A stretch of 64,000 bases of DNA from Tridacna crocea (lineage: Eukaryota; Mollusca; Bivalvia; Cardiida; Cardiidae), in the NCBI GenBank assembly GCA_943736015.1, contig OX031068.1, forward strand, positions 25,490,296 to 25,554,295, written 5' to 3'. Both the position numbers and the translations under genes were made by a program. Of this stretch, positions 13,501 to 28,500 are shown in pieces (position 1 is the stretch's first letter; each line of letters starts with the position of its first letter). The notes below the pieces were generated by a model, which was given only the letters and a program-made list of their open reading frames with translations, did no database searches and was not told the origin of the DNA.

Positions 13501-16500
13501 TGAGTTAGTGCCCCTGATTTGACTTAAAAATGCTTGTCCAGACAACTCCTCCTACAGTTTCTGTCTGATTCACTTTAAACTTGGCAGAAGTGTTCATTAG
13601 GAGTTGTAGATGTGCAAAATGCAAATTTCATGAAAATTCTATGAAGAATTAATGAGTTATTGCCCCTGTGACATGAAATATAGGGGCAGGGGTATTTTAT
13701 CACCTTTAGTGATAGTTATTTTAGTAATTGCCAGTTTTGTCAAAGCGCTGGTGGGGGTATTAAACTGTTGCCACACAGCAAAATTTTAGACCTAAACAAA
13801 ATGAAAGCAATAACTATTGCAGACGACAAGTTCAGAGTGGCTCAAATGGTGCAATTTTGCATTGATTGGGTAGAAAACTTTGTGGGAAAAGGAGAAAATG
13901 CTGGTCTGCTTATCAGCTTTTTCTCCTTTTCCTACAAGGTTTTCAAAAGGCTTCTTTCTTAGGGTCTATAAAATTCAGCATTGTGTGGTAATGGGTTAAG
14001 TCACATTCAGTGACAGCTCTTGTTTGTAACTGTTTGAAATTTTTGTTGTATGATAAGGAGTAAAAGTCATAAAAGTCTGCAAGTATGACATTTTGATATT
14101 GTGTTGGATGGAGAATGGAAGTAATCGTCTATAATAGAGGCCACTGGCTCGAAATTACCTAACAGTGTCTTTCACATTTCAGCTAGGAGCCAAGAATGAT
14201 GAGGGGATGAGTAAATGGAGCGATGTTGTCACCTACAGAACCAAACCATCAAAACCTGACCCACCATATAAACCTCAAATCAAAGGCAAAATACATGCAC
14301 ATTCGTTTAGAGTTTCTTGGGGTCAGTATAAAAGATGATAAGGTTGCACTCTGGTTACCAGCATTTTCTTCTTTTCCCAGAACGTTTTCAAAAAGCCTAT
14401 TCTTCAGTTCAGGGTCGTTAAAAGTGGGGATTGTGTGGTAAAGAGATAATCGGTTGATCTATTAATGTGCAAAGTGAATGCTTTGCTGCAATTATCTTGT
14501 GTGTATTCAACCTTGGGTGTGGTTTTAGATTCAAATTATTATGGGAAAAGAGGGAAATGCTAGCATTTTCTCCTTTTTCAGAACATTGTCATTTCAAATA
14601 CATTTCACTTTTTTAGCCTTTTAATCCTCTACCAAAATGAACGCTTTAAATATTTTGTTTTTAGCTCACCTGAGCACAACGTGCTCAAGGGGAGCTTTTA
14701 GGATCACCCGTTGTCCGTCGTCCGTCGTGCGTCGTCCGTCGTGCGTCGTCAACAATTCTTTAAACATCAACTCCTCCTAAACCGCTGGGCAGATTTGGAC
14801 CAAACTTGGCAGGAATGTTCCTTGGGAGGTCCTCTTTAAAAATTGTTCACAGAATTTGATTCCATTAAAAACTCTGGTTGCCATGGCAACCAAATGGAAT
14901 TTTTTAGCAAATTCTTTAAAAATCTTCTCCTCTGAAACCGCTGGTCGGATTTTGAAATAATTTCACAGATATGTTCCTTGGCTGACCCTTTTCAAAAATT
15001 GTTCGTGAAATTTTGATTCGTCAAAAAATGTGGCTCTGGTGAATGGGGGCTTCTTGCACTATACAGAAATGAAGGAATTCTTTAAAAATCTTCTCCTCTG
15101 AAACCGCTGGTCGGATTTTGAAATAATTTCACAGAGATGTTCCTTGGGTGACCCTTTTCAAAAATTGTTCGTGAAATTTTGATTGGTCAAGAAACATGGC
15201 TCTGGTGAATGGGGGCTTCTTGCACTATACAGAAATGAAGAAATTCTTAAAAATTCTTCTTCTCTGAAACCGCTGGTCAGATTATAAAATAATTTCACAG
15301 ACTTGTTCATTGGGTTACCCTTTTCAAAAATTGTTCACAAAATTTTGATTGGTCAAGAAACATGGCTCTGGTGAATGGGGGCTACTTGCACTATACAGAA
15401 ATGAAGAAATTCTTGAAAATTCTTCTTCTCTGAAATGGCTGGACAGATTTTGAAATAATTTCACAGAGATGTTCCTTTGGTGACCCTTTTCTAAAATTGT
15501 TCGCGAAATTTTGATTGGCCAAGAAACATGGCTGTAGTGAATGGGGGCTACTTGCACTATATGGAAATGAAGAAATTCTTGAAAATTCTTCTTCTCTGAA
15601 ACCCGTGGTCAGATTTTAAAATAATCTGACAGAGATGTTCCTTTGGTGACCCTTTTCTAAAATTGTTCGCGAAATTTTGATTGGCCAAGAAACATGGCTC
15701 TAGTGAATGGGGGCTACTTGCACTATATGGAAATGAAGAAATTCTTGAAAATTCTTCTTCTCTGAAACCCGTGGTCAGATTTTAAAATAATCTGACAGAG
15801 ATGTTCCTTGGGTGACCTTTTCCAAAAGCTGTACCTATAATTTTGATCCGTCAAGAAAGATGGCTCTTGTGAATGGGGGCTACTTGCACTATACGGACAT
15901 GATGAAATTCTTGAAAATTCTCTTTCTCTGAAACCCTTGGTCAGATTTTGAAATAATTTCAGAGAGATGTTCCTTGGGTGACCCTTTTCAAAACTTGTTC
16001 GTAAATTTTGATCCATCAAGAAACATGGCTCTCGAGGATGGGGGCTACTTGCTCTTATACAGAAATGAAGAATTCTTAAAAATTCTTCTTTTTGAAACTG
16101 ATGGTCAGATTTCGAAATGACTTTTACATGTGACCTTTTGAAAATTGCTTTGCAAAATTATAAATTTGGTTCCAATGTTTCAATACCTCAAAAAAAAAAA
16201 AAATAGACTATGGTCATCTCAAAAATTCAGGTGAGCGATCCAGGGCCATCTTGGCCCTCTTGTTCCTTTTACATGTATTACATTGTTTTCAAAACTTATT
16301 GATGCATAGACATTAAAACATGTAATTGTGTAATTGTTTGTAAAAGGCTATTTATATTTAGTACCAGAATTTGAAAAGATCATATAATAATTGACCTTTT
16401 TATAAACACAGGTTTGGCACGCCCCCATATTAACATGCTATATTGGTTTATTAAGCCTGTCAAGCTAACAAGAAATTGTGTCGGACTTTTTAGCTCACCT

Positions 16501-19500
16501 GAGCACGAAGTGCTCAGAGTGAGCTATTGTGATCACTCACCGTCCGTCGGCGTCCGCCGTCCGTCGTCCGTTCACATTTTTAGCTCACCTGAGCACAACG
16601 TGCTCAAGGGGAGCTTTTAGGATCACCCGGTGTCCGTCGTCCGTCGTGCGTCAGTGCGTCGTGCGTCGTCAACAATTCTTTAAACATCAACTCCTCCTAA
16701 ACTGCTGGGCGGATTTGGACCAAACTTGGCTGGAATGTTCCTTGGGAGGTCCTCTTTAAAAATTGTTCACAGAATTTGATTCCATCAAAAACTCTGGTTG
16801 CCATGGCAACGAAATGGAATTTTTTAGCAAATTCTTTAAAAATCTTCTTCTCTGAAACCGCTGGCCAGATTTTAAAATAATTTCACACAAATGTTCCTTG
16901 GGTGACCCTTTTCAAAAATTGTTCGTGAAATTTTGATCCGTCAAGAAACATGGCTCTGGTGAATGGGGGCTTCTTGCACTATACAGAAATGATGAAATTC
17001 TTAAAAATTCTTCTTCTCTGAAACCGCTGGCCGGATTTTAAAATAATTTCACACAGATGTTCCTTAGGTGACCCTTTTCAAAAACTGTTCGTGAAATTTT
17101 GATCCGTCAAGAAACATGGCTCTGGTGAATGGGGGCTTCTTGCACTGTACAGAAATGAAGAAATTCTTAAAAATTATTCTTCTCTGTAACCGCTGGTCAG
17201 ATTTTAAAATAATTTCACAGAGATGTTCCTTGGATGACCCTTTTCAAAAATTGTTCGCGAAATTTTGATCTGTCGAGAAACATGGCTCTGGTGAATGGGG
17301 GCTACTTGCACTATACAGAAATGAAGAAATTCTTAAAAATTCTTCTTCTCAGAAACCGCTGGTTAGATTTTGAAATAATTTCACAGACTTGTTCCTTGGG
17401 TTACCCTTTTCAAAAATTGTTCGCGAAATTTTGATTGGTCAAGAAACATGTCTCTGGTGAATGGGGGCTACTTGCACTATACGGAAATAAAGAAATTCTT
17501 GAAAATTCTTCTTCTCTGAAATGGCTGGACAGATTTTGAAATAATTTCACAGAGACGTTACTTGAGTGACCCTTTTCTAAAATTGTTCGCAAAATTTTGA
17601 TTGGCCAAGAAACATGGCTCTAGTGAATGGGGGCTACTTGCACTATATGGAAATGAAGAAATTCTTGAAAATTCTTCTTCTCTGAAACCTGTGGTCAGAT
17701 TTTAAAATAATCTGACAGAGATGTTCCTTGGGGGACCCTTTCCAAAAGCTGTACATATAATTTTGATCCATCAAGAAACATGGCTCTTGTGAATGGGGGC
17801 TACTTGCACTATATGGACATGATGAAATTCTTTAAAATTCTCTTTCTCTGAAACCCCTGGTCAGATTTTGAAATTATTTCAGAGAGATGTTCCTTTGGTG
17901 ACCCTTTTCAAAACTTGTTCGTAAATTTTGATCCATCAAGAAACATGGCTCTCATGGATGGGGGCTACTTGCTCTTATACAGAAATGAAGAATTCTTAAA
18001 AATTCTTCTTTTTGAAACTGATGGTCAGATTTCGAAATGACTTTTACAGGTGACCTTTTGAAAATTGCTTGGCAAAATTATAAATTTGGTTCCAATGTTT
18101 CAATACCTCAAAAAAAAAAAAGACTATGGTCATCTCAAAAATTCAGGTGAGCGACCCAGGGCCATCTTGGCCCTCTTGTCTTGTTTACACTCTAGCATTT
18201 ACAAATATCAACTAATCAGCACCAAACTTGGTCAAAGTGTGTATGACCATAAGATCTCGGATGAGTTCGATTATGGGTCAAATCGGACCCGAACATCTGG
18301 AGTTATTTGCCCTTGAATTAAGAAAATTGCTATATTTCACTTTGTTTACACTCTAGCATCTACAAATATCAACCAATTAGCACCAAACTTTGTCAAAATA
18401 TATATGACCATAAGATCTCGGATGAGTTCGATTATGGGTCTCATCGGACCAGAACGACCGGAGTTATTTGCCCTTGAATTAAGAAAATTGCTATATTTGA
18501 CTTTGTTTTCACTCTAGCATCTACAATTTTTAACCAATTGACACCAAACTTGGACAAAATATACATGACCATAAGATCTCGGATGAGTTTGATTATGGGT
18601 CAAATCGGACCAGAACATCTGGAGTTATTTGCCCTTGAATTAAGAAAATTGCTATATTTTATTTTTGTTTACACTCTAGCATCTACAAATATCAACCAAT
18701 CAGCACCAAACTTGGTCAAAATATATATGATCATAAGATCTCAGATGAGTTCGATTATGGGTCTCATCGGACCAGAACAACCGCAGTTATTTGCCCTTGA
18801 ATTAGAAAAATCGCTATATTTGACTTTGTTTTCACTCTAACATCTACTATTATTAAACCAATCGACACCAAACTTGGGACAAAATATACATGACCATAAG
18901 ATCTCGGATGAGTTTGATTATGGGTGTATTCAGACCAGAACAACTGGAGTTATTTGCCCTTGAATTCGAAAAATTGCTGTATTTCACTTTGTTTACACTC
19001 TAGCATCTACAAATATCAACCAATTAGTTCCAAACTTGGTCAAAACATATATGACTCTAAGATCTCAGATGAGTCCGATTATGGGTGACCAGAACAACGG
19101 GAGTTATTTGCCCTTGAATTAGAAAGTTTTTTTAGAATAGTTCTTAGTCTGGAGCATAACTTTGTCATTTCCAGTCCAATTTACTTGAAACTTGGCATTT
19201 GTGTTTATTGCAATAAAACAGAGTGCAGTGTGAAAAGAACCATAACTCTACTTCATACTGTCTATAAGGTAATTCCCTTTGATTGGAATTTTTACAGCAT
19301 TTTCTGCTTGTCTGGAATATAACTTTGTCATCTACAGCCTGAACATCGTCAAATTTGATATGCATGATTGTTGAAAAATTATGGAGTGCATTGCACAAGA
19401 ACCATAACTTCCTAGCACAAATTTTGAGTTATTCCCCCTTCATTTTTATAGCATTTCTTGCTTTGTCAGGAGCAAAACTTTGTCATCTTAAGGAGGAATG

Positions 19501-22500
19501 ACTTGAAATTTGGTATGCTTATTTGTTGCAGTATTTGGAAGTGCAGTGCCTAAGAATTGTAACTGTACCTTGTGCTGCCTTTAAGTTATTTCCCTTTGAA
19601 TGTCATTTTTACAGCATTTAGTGCCTGCCCTGAATATCACTGTCATCTTAAGTCAGAACGACTTCAAACTTGGTATTCATGTTTTTTGCAATATTACGGA
19701 GTACAGTGCACAAGAACAATAACTCTACATTGCAGGAATTTTGAGTAATTCCACTTTGATCTTCATTTTTACAGTATTTCTTGCTTGTATGGAATGGAAC
19801 TTCAAAGTCTCAAGTTAGATTGCAACAATTTGCTGCTCCTGTTTCATTATCATTTGGCCTTGAACCTTGTTATTTGGTATATATCTTTATTTTAGACCTG
19901 TGCTGCTTGGTACTCAGGTGAGCAATATAGGACCATCATGGTCCTCTTGTTTGTGTACATGACGCCCAATGCTGCGTTTTCATTGGCCAATAAGACATCG
20001 ATAGACCTGTCAATCAAAATCGGCAAAAAGGTCAATTATATGGTACAATTTTTTTGACCAAGTTCTTGTGAGACCTAGCACACAAATGAATTAGTGAGCA
20101 ATTAACATGACATGGCTGAAAAAAATGCTAAAACAGTGTAAAACGCCATTCACTCATTCAATCATCCAATCATAAACTTTGACATTTTTGTTTATATTGC
20201 ATCCTAGTTTATTGCAGCTGTAATTATCTATTAAAGCACTTGATGGGAGTTAGCTCTTGACAGTATGACGAAATGTTGGATTTTGTCCAAGTTGAAAGCA
20301 TTTCCAGATCAGAAATTCATTATAGAACATAGTATTTTATTTATGACTCAAATGGTAGAAAATACAGCTTACTATCATTTTCTCTTTATCCTAGAATGTT
20401 TTAAAAAAAGGTTTCTTGCAGGGCTTACATGGCCCTTCTTTCAAATGTTAGAACTCGGGATTGTGTGGAAAAATGTTAAGTTTAGTTCCTATTACAGTTA
20501 AACTTTACATATGTCTTTGCAGATCCTCCAAGAGATGATGGTGGGTCAGAGATAACAAAATATATTGTAGAGTTGGATGATGGTAAAGGTGAGTTGACAG
20601 TGTCAATACTTCCATAAGAGAATATGTAATAGAAAACTCAAGAAATACACTAAAACAGAGAAATTTTTCATAGTTCAAGGTCATTGCCAAATGGCAAAAT
20701 GTCAGGCTGTAACAGAAAGTTGTCATGAATCGTGCCCATCTGGGTAGCTCAGTGGTAAGGGAACCAGACCCATAACCTATTGGTTGTGAGTTCAATACCC
20801 GATTGAGGCATACTTTCTTTCTGGTGATTTTTCTCCCTTTACCTCTGAAGCATATGAGAAAATAATAACTTGGGGAAAAAAAGTTGTGTCATTACTGCTG
20901 TAAGAAAGCCAAGACACATATGCATAGGTACACTGACCGCTGTGATATAACCAGTGCTATCAACAGGCCCTTAATCTGCAATTTCAATTAACCAATCTCA
21001 TGAATCATTTTAGGTTTGGATTGCATTAATTTCAGCTTCTCAAAGCGTCTAAGAGCTTTTCCATCTTAAAATTTTGTTCAAATTATTTTTTTTAAAAGTT
21101 TCCTGAAGCCTTATGCTGTTTAAACCAAGAAAGATGTAAAAAAAATGTATGTTACTGTGACATGAATGAGATACTTCTGAAAATACTGCAAAATGTAACT
21201 GAAATAAGCAGATCTTGATAATTGATAATAGAGAATTTGTACTTTAATTTCTGCTTGCTACCATACAATAGGAACAGGTAATATTGCTGTAGATCTAGGC
21301 TCTGGGTCACTTAACCCTGTACCACGCAATCTCAAGTTTTAATAACTCATAACAGGAAGGCTTTTGAAAATATTGTGGGAAGCACAGAAATGGCTGGTGA
21401 CCCGCATTTTCCAATTTTCCTACTGTTTTCTACCCTGTCTTAGAACTCCAGCTCTCTTGCTTTTAATTTTGAACCTATCTTTGGCAGATAATTTGAAGTT
21501 GGTAAACTCCAAGGAGAAAGCAATGTGTAAAAAAGGAGAAAATGCTTGTTACCAGGATATTTTCCTTTTTTGAACCATGTTTTCTAAAAGCAATCTTTCC
21601 AAAAGTTGTTTACAACTCGGGAAAGGATTCATACATTTGACAGCATTATTAAAAAAGTATTATGGAGAAAGAAGGGCAATTTGTCCTTTTCTGCCACAGT
21701 TGTATAAAAAAAGGTCTGCTGCTAGTGGTGAGCTAGTCTTGTGCCAGAAGTAATGCATTAATTCATACCAAATGACAATATTTTAGGCTTGTCTAAATCG
21801 AAAGTGTTTGCAGACCGCAAAATAAAAGAGACTGACCAGCATTTTCTCCTTTTCCGACGATGTTTCCTTAAGGCTTCTTCCTCCGGGTCATCAAAAGGAG
21901 GGATTGTGTGGTAATGGGTTAAATTACATTTTTGGACAATATAGATGAAGATCAGTACAGTTAGGTCTAAGATCTACACTTAGTGCAGCCCCAGAAAAGG
22001 CTATGAATGTGGAAAAAAATGAGTCTTTCTTTGTGAATGAAACTTCCTGTTGTTTATCTAAATGTCCCTGTTGTTTACACTATCTCTTTCAGTGCCAAAT
22101 ATAAACCTTGAAACTCTTTGGACGGCTGAAAATATACTGTTACTCAGAAATTCATCTAATAGATTTGACTGAAAAAAGTAAATGATATAAATCTAAAATC
22201 AGACTGCAAGTGCTGTGCAGTCTGACCTTGATCTATGCTGTCCTTAAAAGCTGTCTTTTTTGGCTATTGCACTGAAAGGGTTGCATAGCAGTATAGGTGT
22301 GAATTGTTCAGTGTCAGGTCTATTCCTGTTCCCCGTGTTTATATATGTGTTAACTCATTACCAAACGACAATATCTTAGGCTTGTCCAAATCGAAAGCAT
22401 TTGCAGACAACAAAATAAAAGTGACTGAAAAATTGAAAGTTGTTTTGTGAAGAGTAGAAAACATTGTGGGAAAAGGAGAAAATGCTGGTTACCAGCATTT

Positions 22501-25500
22501 TCTCCTTTTCCCACTATGTTTTCTAAAGGCTTCTTTCTCAGGGACGTCAAAAGTAGGGATTGTGTGGTAATGGGTTAAGTAAATAATATATGTATACATG
22601 CCTAAGTGAAGCCTTTAGTTTTTGTGCAAGTTTGTGCAAATTGCATCTGTGTAGTTGTATAGAGCAGTAAGGGCTCCACCCCTTCCTATCAGATTGAGCC
22701 AAAAATGCATGATTATTGAACAGCTTGAAATTATCATTTATGGGAAATAGAATGTGGTAAAATGTATATACCGGTAATTATGAAGGGCATTTAAAGATTA
22801 GGCCTACTTTTATTATTATATTAAGGTTACAGGGTATTGAGATTGAATATGAAACAAACTGAAACGAAAAGGGATTGAAGTGGTAGTAGGAAGGTTTTAT
22901 AAAATTTCTGTTTTATTTTACTGGTTTTGAGAAGTTATTTTGCAAATCAAATTTCTGTCTAAAAGTTATATGCTGGAGCTAAGGTTTGCTATGTTCTCTT
23001 CAATTACTGTCTTAAGTTACAGTTTGGTTTGATGACCTGAAAGATAATTCTTCTTCAATGTGCTGTTTGCATGCTTCTACCACCAGACTGTATCCATCAG
23101 TTTTTAGAAATCATTTTTATCTGCTGTTCTCCCTTCCCCAATACCTTGGTGCTTATGAAACACTTGCCACTGGCCAGTATTCTCCTACCCCCTCTACCAA
23201 AAACAAAAGAATCCTGTGTTAAACCCATTACCACGCAGCAAAATTTTGGACCTATCCACATTGAAAGCATTTGCAGATGACACTTGACCAAACAACAAAA
23301 GTTTAGACTGGTCTAAATTGAAAGCATTTGCAGATGAAGAAAGTGGCTCAAGTGATTGGATTTTTTTTGAAAGGTTAGAAATGTTGTGGGAATGGGAGAA
23401 AATGCTGGTTACCAGCATTTTCTCCTTTTCCCACAATGTTTTCAAACGCCTTTTATTCAAGGGTTGTGAAAACCTGGGATTGATAGGTAAAGGGTTCAGA
23501 GTCTTCTATGCTTACACCAAACATTTCATCATCATAAATCTCATTTTGAATTGGGCATTTGAATAAAGTGCCTTAACCCTTTACTCCATAGATACTCATT
23601 TCTACACAATCCTTGCAGGAGCCTTTGGAAAACATTTGGTCAAAAGGTGAAATTGTTCGTAACAAGCAATTTCACATTTTGTCACAATGTTTTCAATGCT
23701 ATCAAAAGGTGTCATTTACACATAAGAAACGGCTTCATCCTTGCTGTCATTTAGGGTCAATTAGAGATACCATAGAAATGCCTTATCGGGTAAAGGGTTA
23801 ACAGATGACTTCATGATTTGATGACTCTTGCATTGCATTGCACAACTCTTTATCACCAATTTATGTAAGATGGGAAAGTTTGCAATATTTTGTTTAAAGC
23901 AGAAGTAGTTTTGTGGTCTTGAATACAGTTTTGATTACTTCCCCCATGGATGAAAAAGTTTATTTCTTTGGATTTTTTCAGGATTGCTGATAGCAATTAT
24001 CACAGGATTCATTCCTCTCTCACTGCTGACCATTGTTTTTCCCCTCACCCATGTATTCAAAAAAATTGGACGAAATTAGACAAGATTTTATTTCATATTT
24101 CAGGTTATGAAACGTTATACGAAGGTTCAGAGAGAGAGCATACATGTGATAGATTAATGCCAGGACACAGTTACAGGGTCCGTGTCGCAGGGGCGAGTAT
24201 TGGAGGGAGAAGTGAGGTAATGTTTTTGTAACAACTTCCTTCCCTGATTCAGTAAATGTCTTGGATATTGTATCTACATTTAGTACATATTTATATAACG
24301 CTGAAATACAAATCAATCTTATTTAATGTAAAATCCAGCAATTACATTAAAGGTTATGGCCCTTTTCACCTGTGTCGTTTCCACTGTTGATAACCAGCAT
24401 TTTCTCCTTTTCCCATAATGTTTTCTACCCTTCACAAAACAAATTTCAAATTTTCAGTCACTTTTATTTTGTCGTCTGCAACTGCTTTCCATTTTGACAA
24501 GCCTAAAATATTGTTGTTTAGCCAGGTTGATACTTTGTGCAGATACATTTAACCCTTTCCCAAAAATCCTGATTTTTATGACACGGATATAGAATCCTTT
24601 TAAAAACATTGTGGGAAAAGGAGAAAATGCTGGTAACCAGAATTTTCTCCTTTTCCCACAATGTTTTCTACCCTGGAAACAAATTTCAATTTTTTAATTG
24701 GATTTATTTTGTTGTCTGCAAGTGTTTTCAATTTGGACTAGTCTAAAATTTTGTTGTTTGGAAAGCATTAAGCCCTGTTTCATACGGCATAGCTCATATA
24801 ATTATTGCAACTTTGTTTTACCCTTTAAATACTTACAGTTCTCCGACGTTTGTGTAGCCACTACGCAAGCCATACCACCTGGTCAGTGTTCAGTTCCCAA
24901 AGTACAGGGCAAGCCAAAGGCTACTTCTCTTCATTTACGCTGGGGTATGTCTTTTGACTATTTTGTGACAAATTTTATTTAGCTAGGCAGTTTCTCTCGA
25001 AGAAAACTACAAGTTACTGTCATAGCCATAGCGTTGTCTGCCTCATCTTCGTGTAAAAACTTTAATATTTTGTAATATCTCTTATTATTGAAGGTTTTTA
25101 CGGCAAACTTGGACAAATTGTTAACCCCTTTGCCACACAATCCTGTGTTTAACAACCCTAAGGAGAAGGTCTTTTGAAAACATTGTAGGAAAAGAAGAAA
25201 ATGCTGGTAATCAGCATTTTGTCAGTTTGTCGTCTGCTAATGCTTTCAATTTGGACTTGTCCAAAATTTGTCATTTTGTAAAGAGTTAACTATCAAAAGG
25301 CAAACTCATACGAAGGGGGCAGGTATTCATCAAGATATTTTTAACACAATTATTCCCCTGTCTTGACTTATGAAAATCACTGAAAAATCCAGCATTATGG
25401 GCTGAGTGTTGGCATCTGCTTGGGTGTTGTTGTTATATGCTATGTGATATATTTGTTCGTTCATTCGCATGTAGTTACATGTAGCTGTTTGTAATGTAAT

Positions 25501-28500
25501 CCCAACTTTAAACCACCTTGAAGAAGGGTTTTTAACCCATTACCATACAAGCCCTACTTTTGACAACTCTAATAAAGAAGCCTTTACAAAACATTCTAGG
25601 AAAAGGAGAAAATACTGGCAACCAGCATTTTGGCCTTTTCCCACTATGTTTTCTACTCTTTAAAAAAAAAAAATCAAATTTTCAGTCACTTTATCTTGTT
25701 GTCTGCAAATGCTTTCGATTTGGACAAGCCTAAAATTTTGTTAATTGGTAATTTGTTAAAACAATTTTGTATAAAAAGAGAATGTAGGTAAACAGCATTT
25801 TCACCTTTTCCCACATTGTTTTCTATCCATCCAAATACTAAAACCACTATTGTATCCAGAATAAATGCGTTGTCTGCAAATGCTTTGAATTTCCACTTGT
25901 CTAAAATTTTGTTGTTTGGAAAAGAGTTAACTCTGTACCAAACAACAGAATTTGGTCTCAACCAAATTAAAAGCATTTGCAGATGACATTAAATGTTGCT
26001 CAAATGATGATGTTTGACTTTTGATAGGGTAGAAAACATTGTGAAAAAAGGAGAAAATGCTGGTTACGAGCATTTTCTCTTTTTCCCACTGTATTTTCGA
26101 AAGGCCTCTTTATTCAAGGTTGTTAAAACACAGGATTGTGTGTTAAAGAGTTAATCAAAGTACTACTTAAGTGATGCACAAAATATTCCATGTTTGAATT
26201 TCCGCGATGTGGACTGGCATCATTCAACGTTTGTATTTATGGTCATTGGCTTACTATATACTTCTTTTTGTTTAATATAGCTTATCCAGAGTACAATGGT
26301 GGGTCACAGGTCACAGAGTTTGCTGCACAAATGATTCTCCCTGACAACACAAGTAGAGAGGTCTACAAAGGTCGTGACCTTGACTGTATTGTGGCAGGAT
26401 TACAACCTGGCAGACCATATCTCTTCCAAGTTCGGGCATTTAACAGAGCAGGGGTATGTTTGTAAATCTTAATTAACCACGTACCACATAATTCCCAAGG
26501 TTTAAGAACCCTGGAGGTTTTTAAAAACATTTTAAGGAGAAAGGAGAACTTTCTCCTCTTTTTTCTAAGAAAAGCAGTTGAGCAAATTCAGTTTGTGATT
26601 GTACAACAGAAATAGTTGTAAAGCTTTCTGGAAAAGATAATTATCAAGACAAGTAACAAAGAAAACCAAGTTAGAAATGGTGGACTTGCTATGCCAGTTA
26701 TTGGACAGGCAAATTTTTGGAAGTGATAATCTGTGATTCATTAACAAAATTGTCCACAATGTAAATTTTATGGCAATTTAATTTGGTTTTAGAAAAGATT
26801 TTAAACTGAAATTGAATTGTGAGTTATATCATGGTTTTAATATCAATTAAAGTTCATGTGATATTGGTAGGTTATTGTCTTTAATCGACAGGTAATAAAA
26901 GAGAATTTATCTATTAAAATTCAGGATTATTTTGGAAAGACTTAATACATCAATCCATACCAAACGAAAAGATTTTAGAGTAGTCCAAATTGTAAGCCTT
27001 TGCAGATGACAAAATATATGTGAATTAAAAAATGAAATTTGATGAGGAATGAGTAGAAAACATTATAGAAAAATGAGAAAATGCTGGTTACCAGCGTTTT
27101 CTCTTTTTCCCACAATGTTTTCAAAGCCTTTCTTTCTCAGGGTCATTAAAAGTGGGAATTTTGCGGTAAAAAGTTAAAAGTGTACTATGTAAAAATGTTG
27201 TGTATTGTAAAGAGTTAAATAATATATAGCACACTTTGCTAAACAAAATTCTTCCTACATTTTCAGGGAGGACCTTGGTCTGAACCGCTGGAGGTTGTCA
27301 GTGGGGCTGGTGTGCCTGACCCCCCTAAAATGCCAATTTGTATATGCCGGTCCCCACATAGTATTCAAGTGGCATGGGAGGGGCCAGTCAACAATGGTGC
27401 TACAGTAACAGATTATAGACTAGAATGGCAGTTCAAGTCAGACCAAGATTATTCACAGGTTTCATGAAAATTAATTTCATTTGTCGTTTATTTAAATGTA
27501 TCCAAAGGAAAGTTTTTGTTTGAGGATTGATTATTGTCATTGCATTTCTCTCTCTCTGTCTGCTGTTTCATCATTTTTAATGTTTGATTGCTTCTAGTGG
27601 CTTAGGAAGAACTCCCATGAAAATCGGGGGGTTGGGAACTATGCTTACAACATTATGTGTGTAGAAATGAAACTGCACATAAAAAGTACTTATAAACAAA
27701 GGGCATCAAATGGGATGAAATTTTTTTTGTTAAATAGATTTTCAATGCCACAATTCTTTTGAACAAAAAAAAATACTGGTCTTGCTTTGAAATTTTTAGT
27801 ATGACCCAAATCTTTGAGTCATGAAAAGTAATTAGTTTTGCGATTTTTGATGTTGTCCCAATACTTTAGGTGTCCCAAAACTTGAGCAAAATATGGTATA
27901 TGAAGAAACTCCAGGAAAACATTGAAAGGTACACCAGCCACTCCAGAATAAATGAAATGATGTTAGTAATGGTTTTTTACCCTTTAACCCTTTCCCAAAC
28001 GACAAATTTTAGACTCTTCCAAATTGAAAGATTTTGCAGACAACAATTTTAAATTTGATGAAAATGATAGAAAGTTCTCATAAAGAGTGGAAAACACTGG
28101 GGGAAAATAAGAAATTGCTCCTTTTCTCAGTGTGTTTTAAAAAGACTTGTTCTGCAGACACATAAAAACCAGGGTTTGTTTGGGAAAGGGTTAACACACA
28201 ATCCCAAGTTTTGACAACCCTGAACAAAGGTTTTGAAAACATGGTTAGAGGAGGCGAAAATACTGAAAATTAAATCATTAGAGCTACATTTGTTGTCTGT
28301 AGATAATTCCAGTTTTGACCAATATAAAATGTTGTGGGAAAAGGTTAACATAAAACAGACAGCCACTGTTTGCTTGAATCTATTCACTAAGTTTCTCTCA
28401 AGCACATCCCATTTGACACCTTGTTTACCCTTTATCAAGGGATAAAATTTGAGATATGTCAGAAATTGAAAGCATTTGCAGATGAAATGTTAAAACTCGG

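Larger units (their letters stand above)
16488..19951 (+). mobile_element. Helentron-like outer element interrupted by a second C element
   Basis: 5' end TTTTTAGCTCACCTGAGCAC with hairpin GAGCACGAAGTGCTC (16488-16576) is split from its body by the insertion at 16577-18180. The body holds six units of 161-163 bp (TTGTTTACACTCTAGCATC at 18181, 18342, 18503, 18665, 18826, 18989) and then about four units of about 160 bp (variants of TCTGGAATATAACTTTGTCAT). It closes with ACTCAGGTGAGC, hairpin AGGACCATCATGGTCCT and CTTGTT. Confidence 0.7.

Noticed and set aside
14711-14752. GTCCGTCGTGCGTC tract as an independent microsatellite
   Set aside because: It is the regular 5' part of the Helentron-like elements and recurs at the same place in C2.
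14658-19951. Helicase or transposase gene inside the C elements
   Set aside because: Internal frames are short, broken and follow the tandem repeat period.
20732-20810. tRNA gene
   Set aside because: Box A and box B are present, but the acceptor stem does not pair and the same head is attached to a SINE body in several copies.
24020-24316. 98-codon minus-strand frame
   Set aside because: Antisense to exon h, whose + strand protein is clearly FNDC3.
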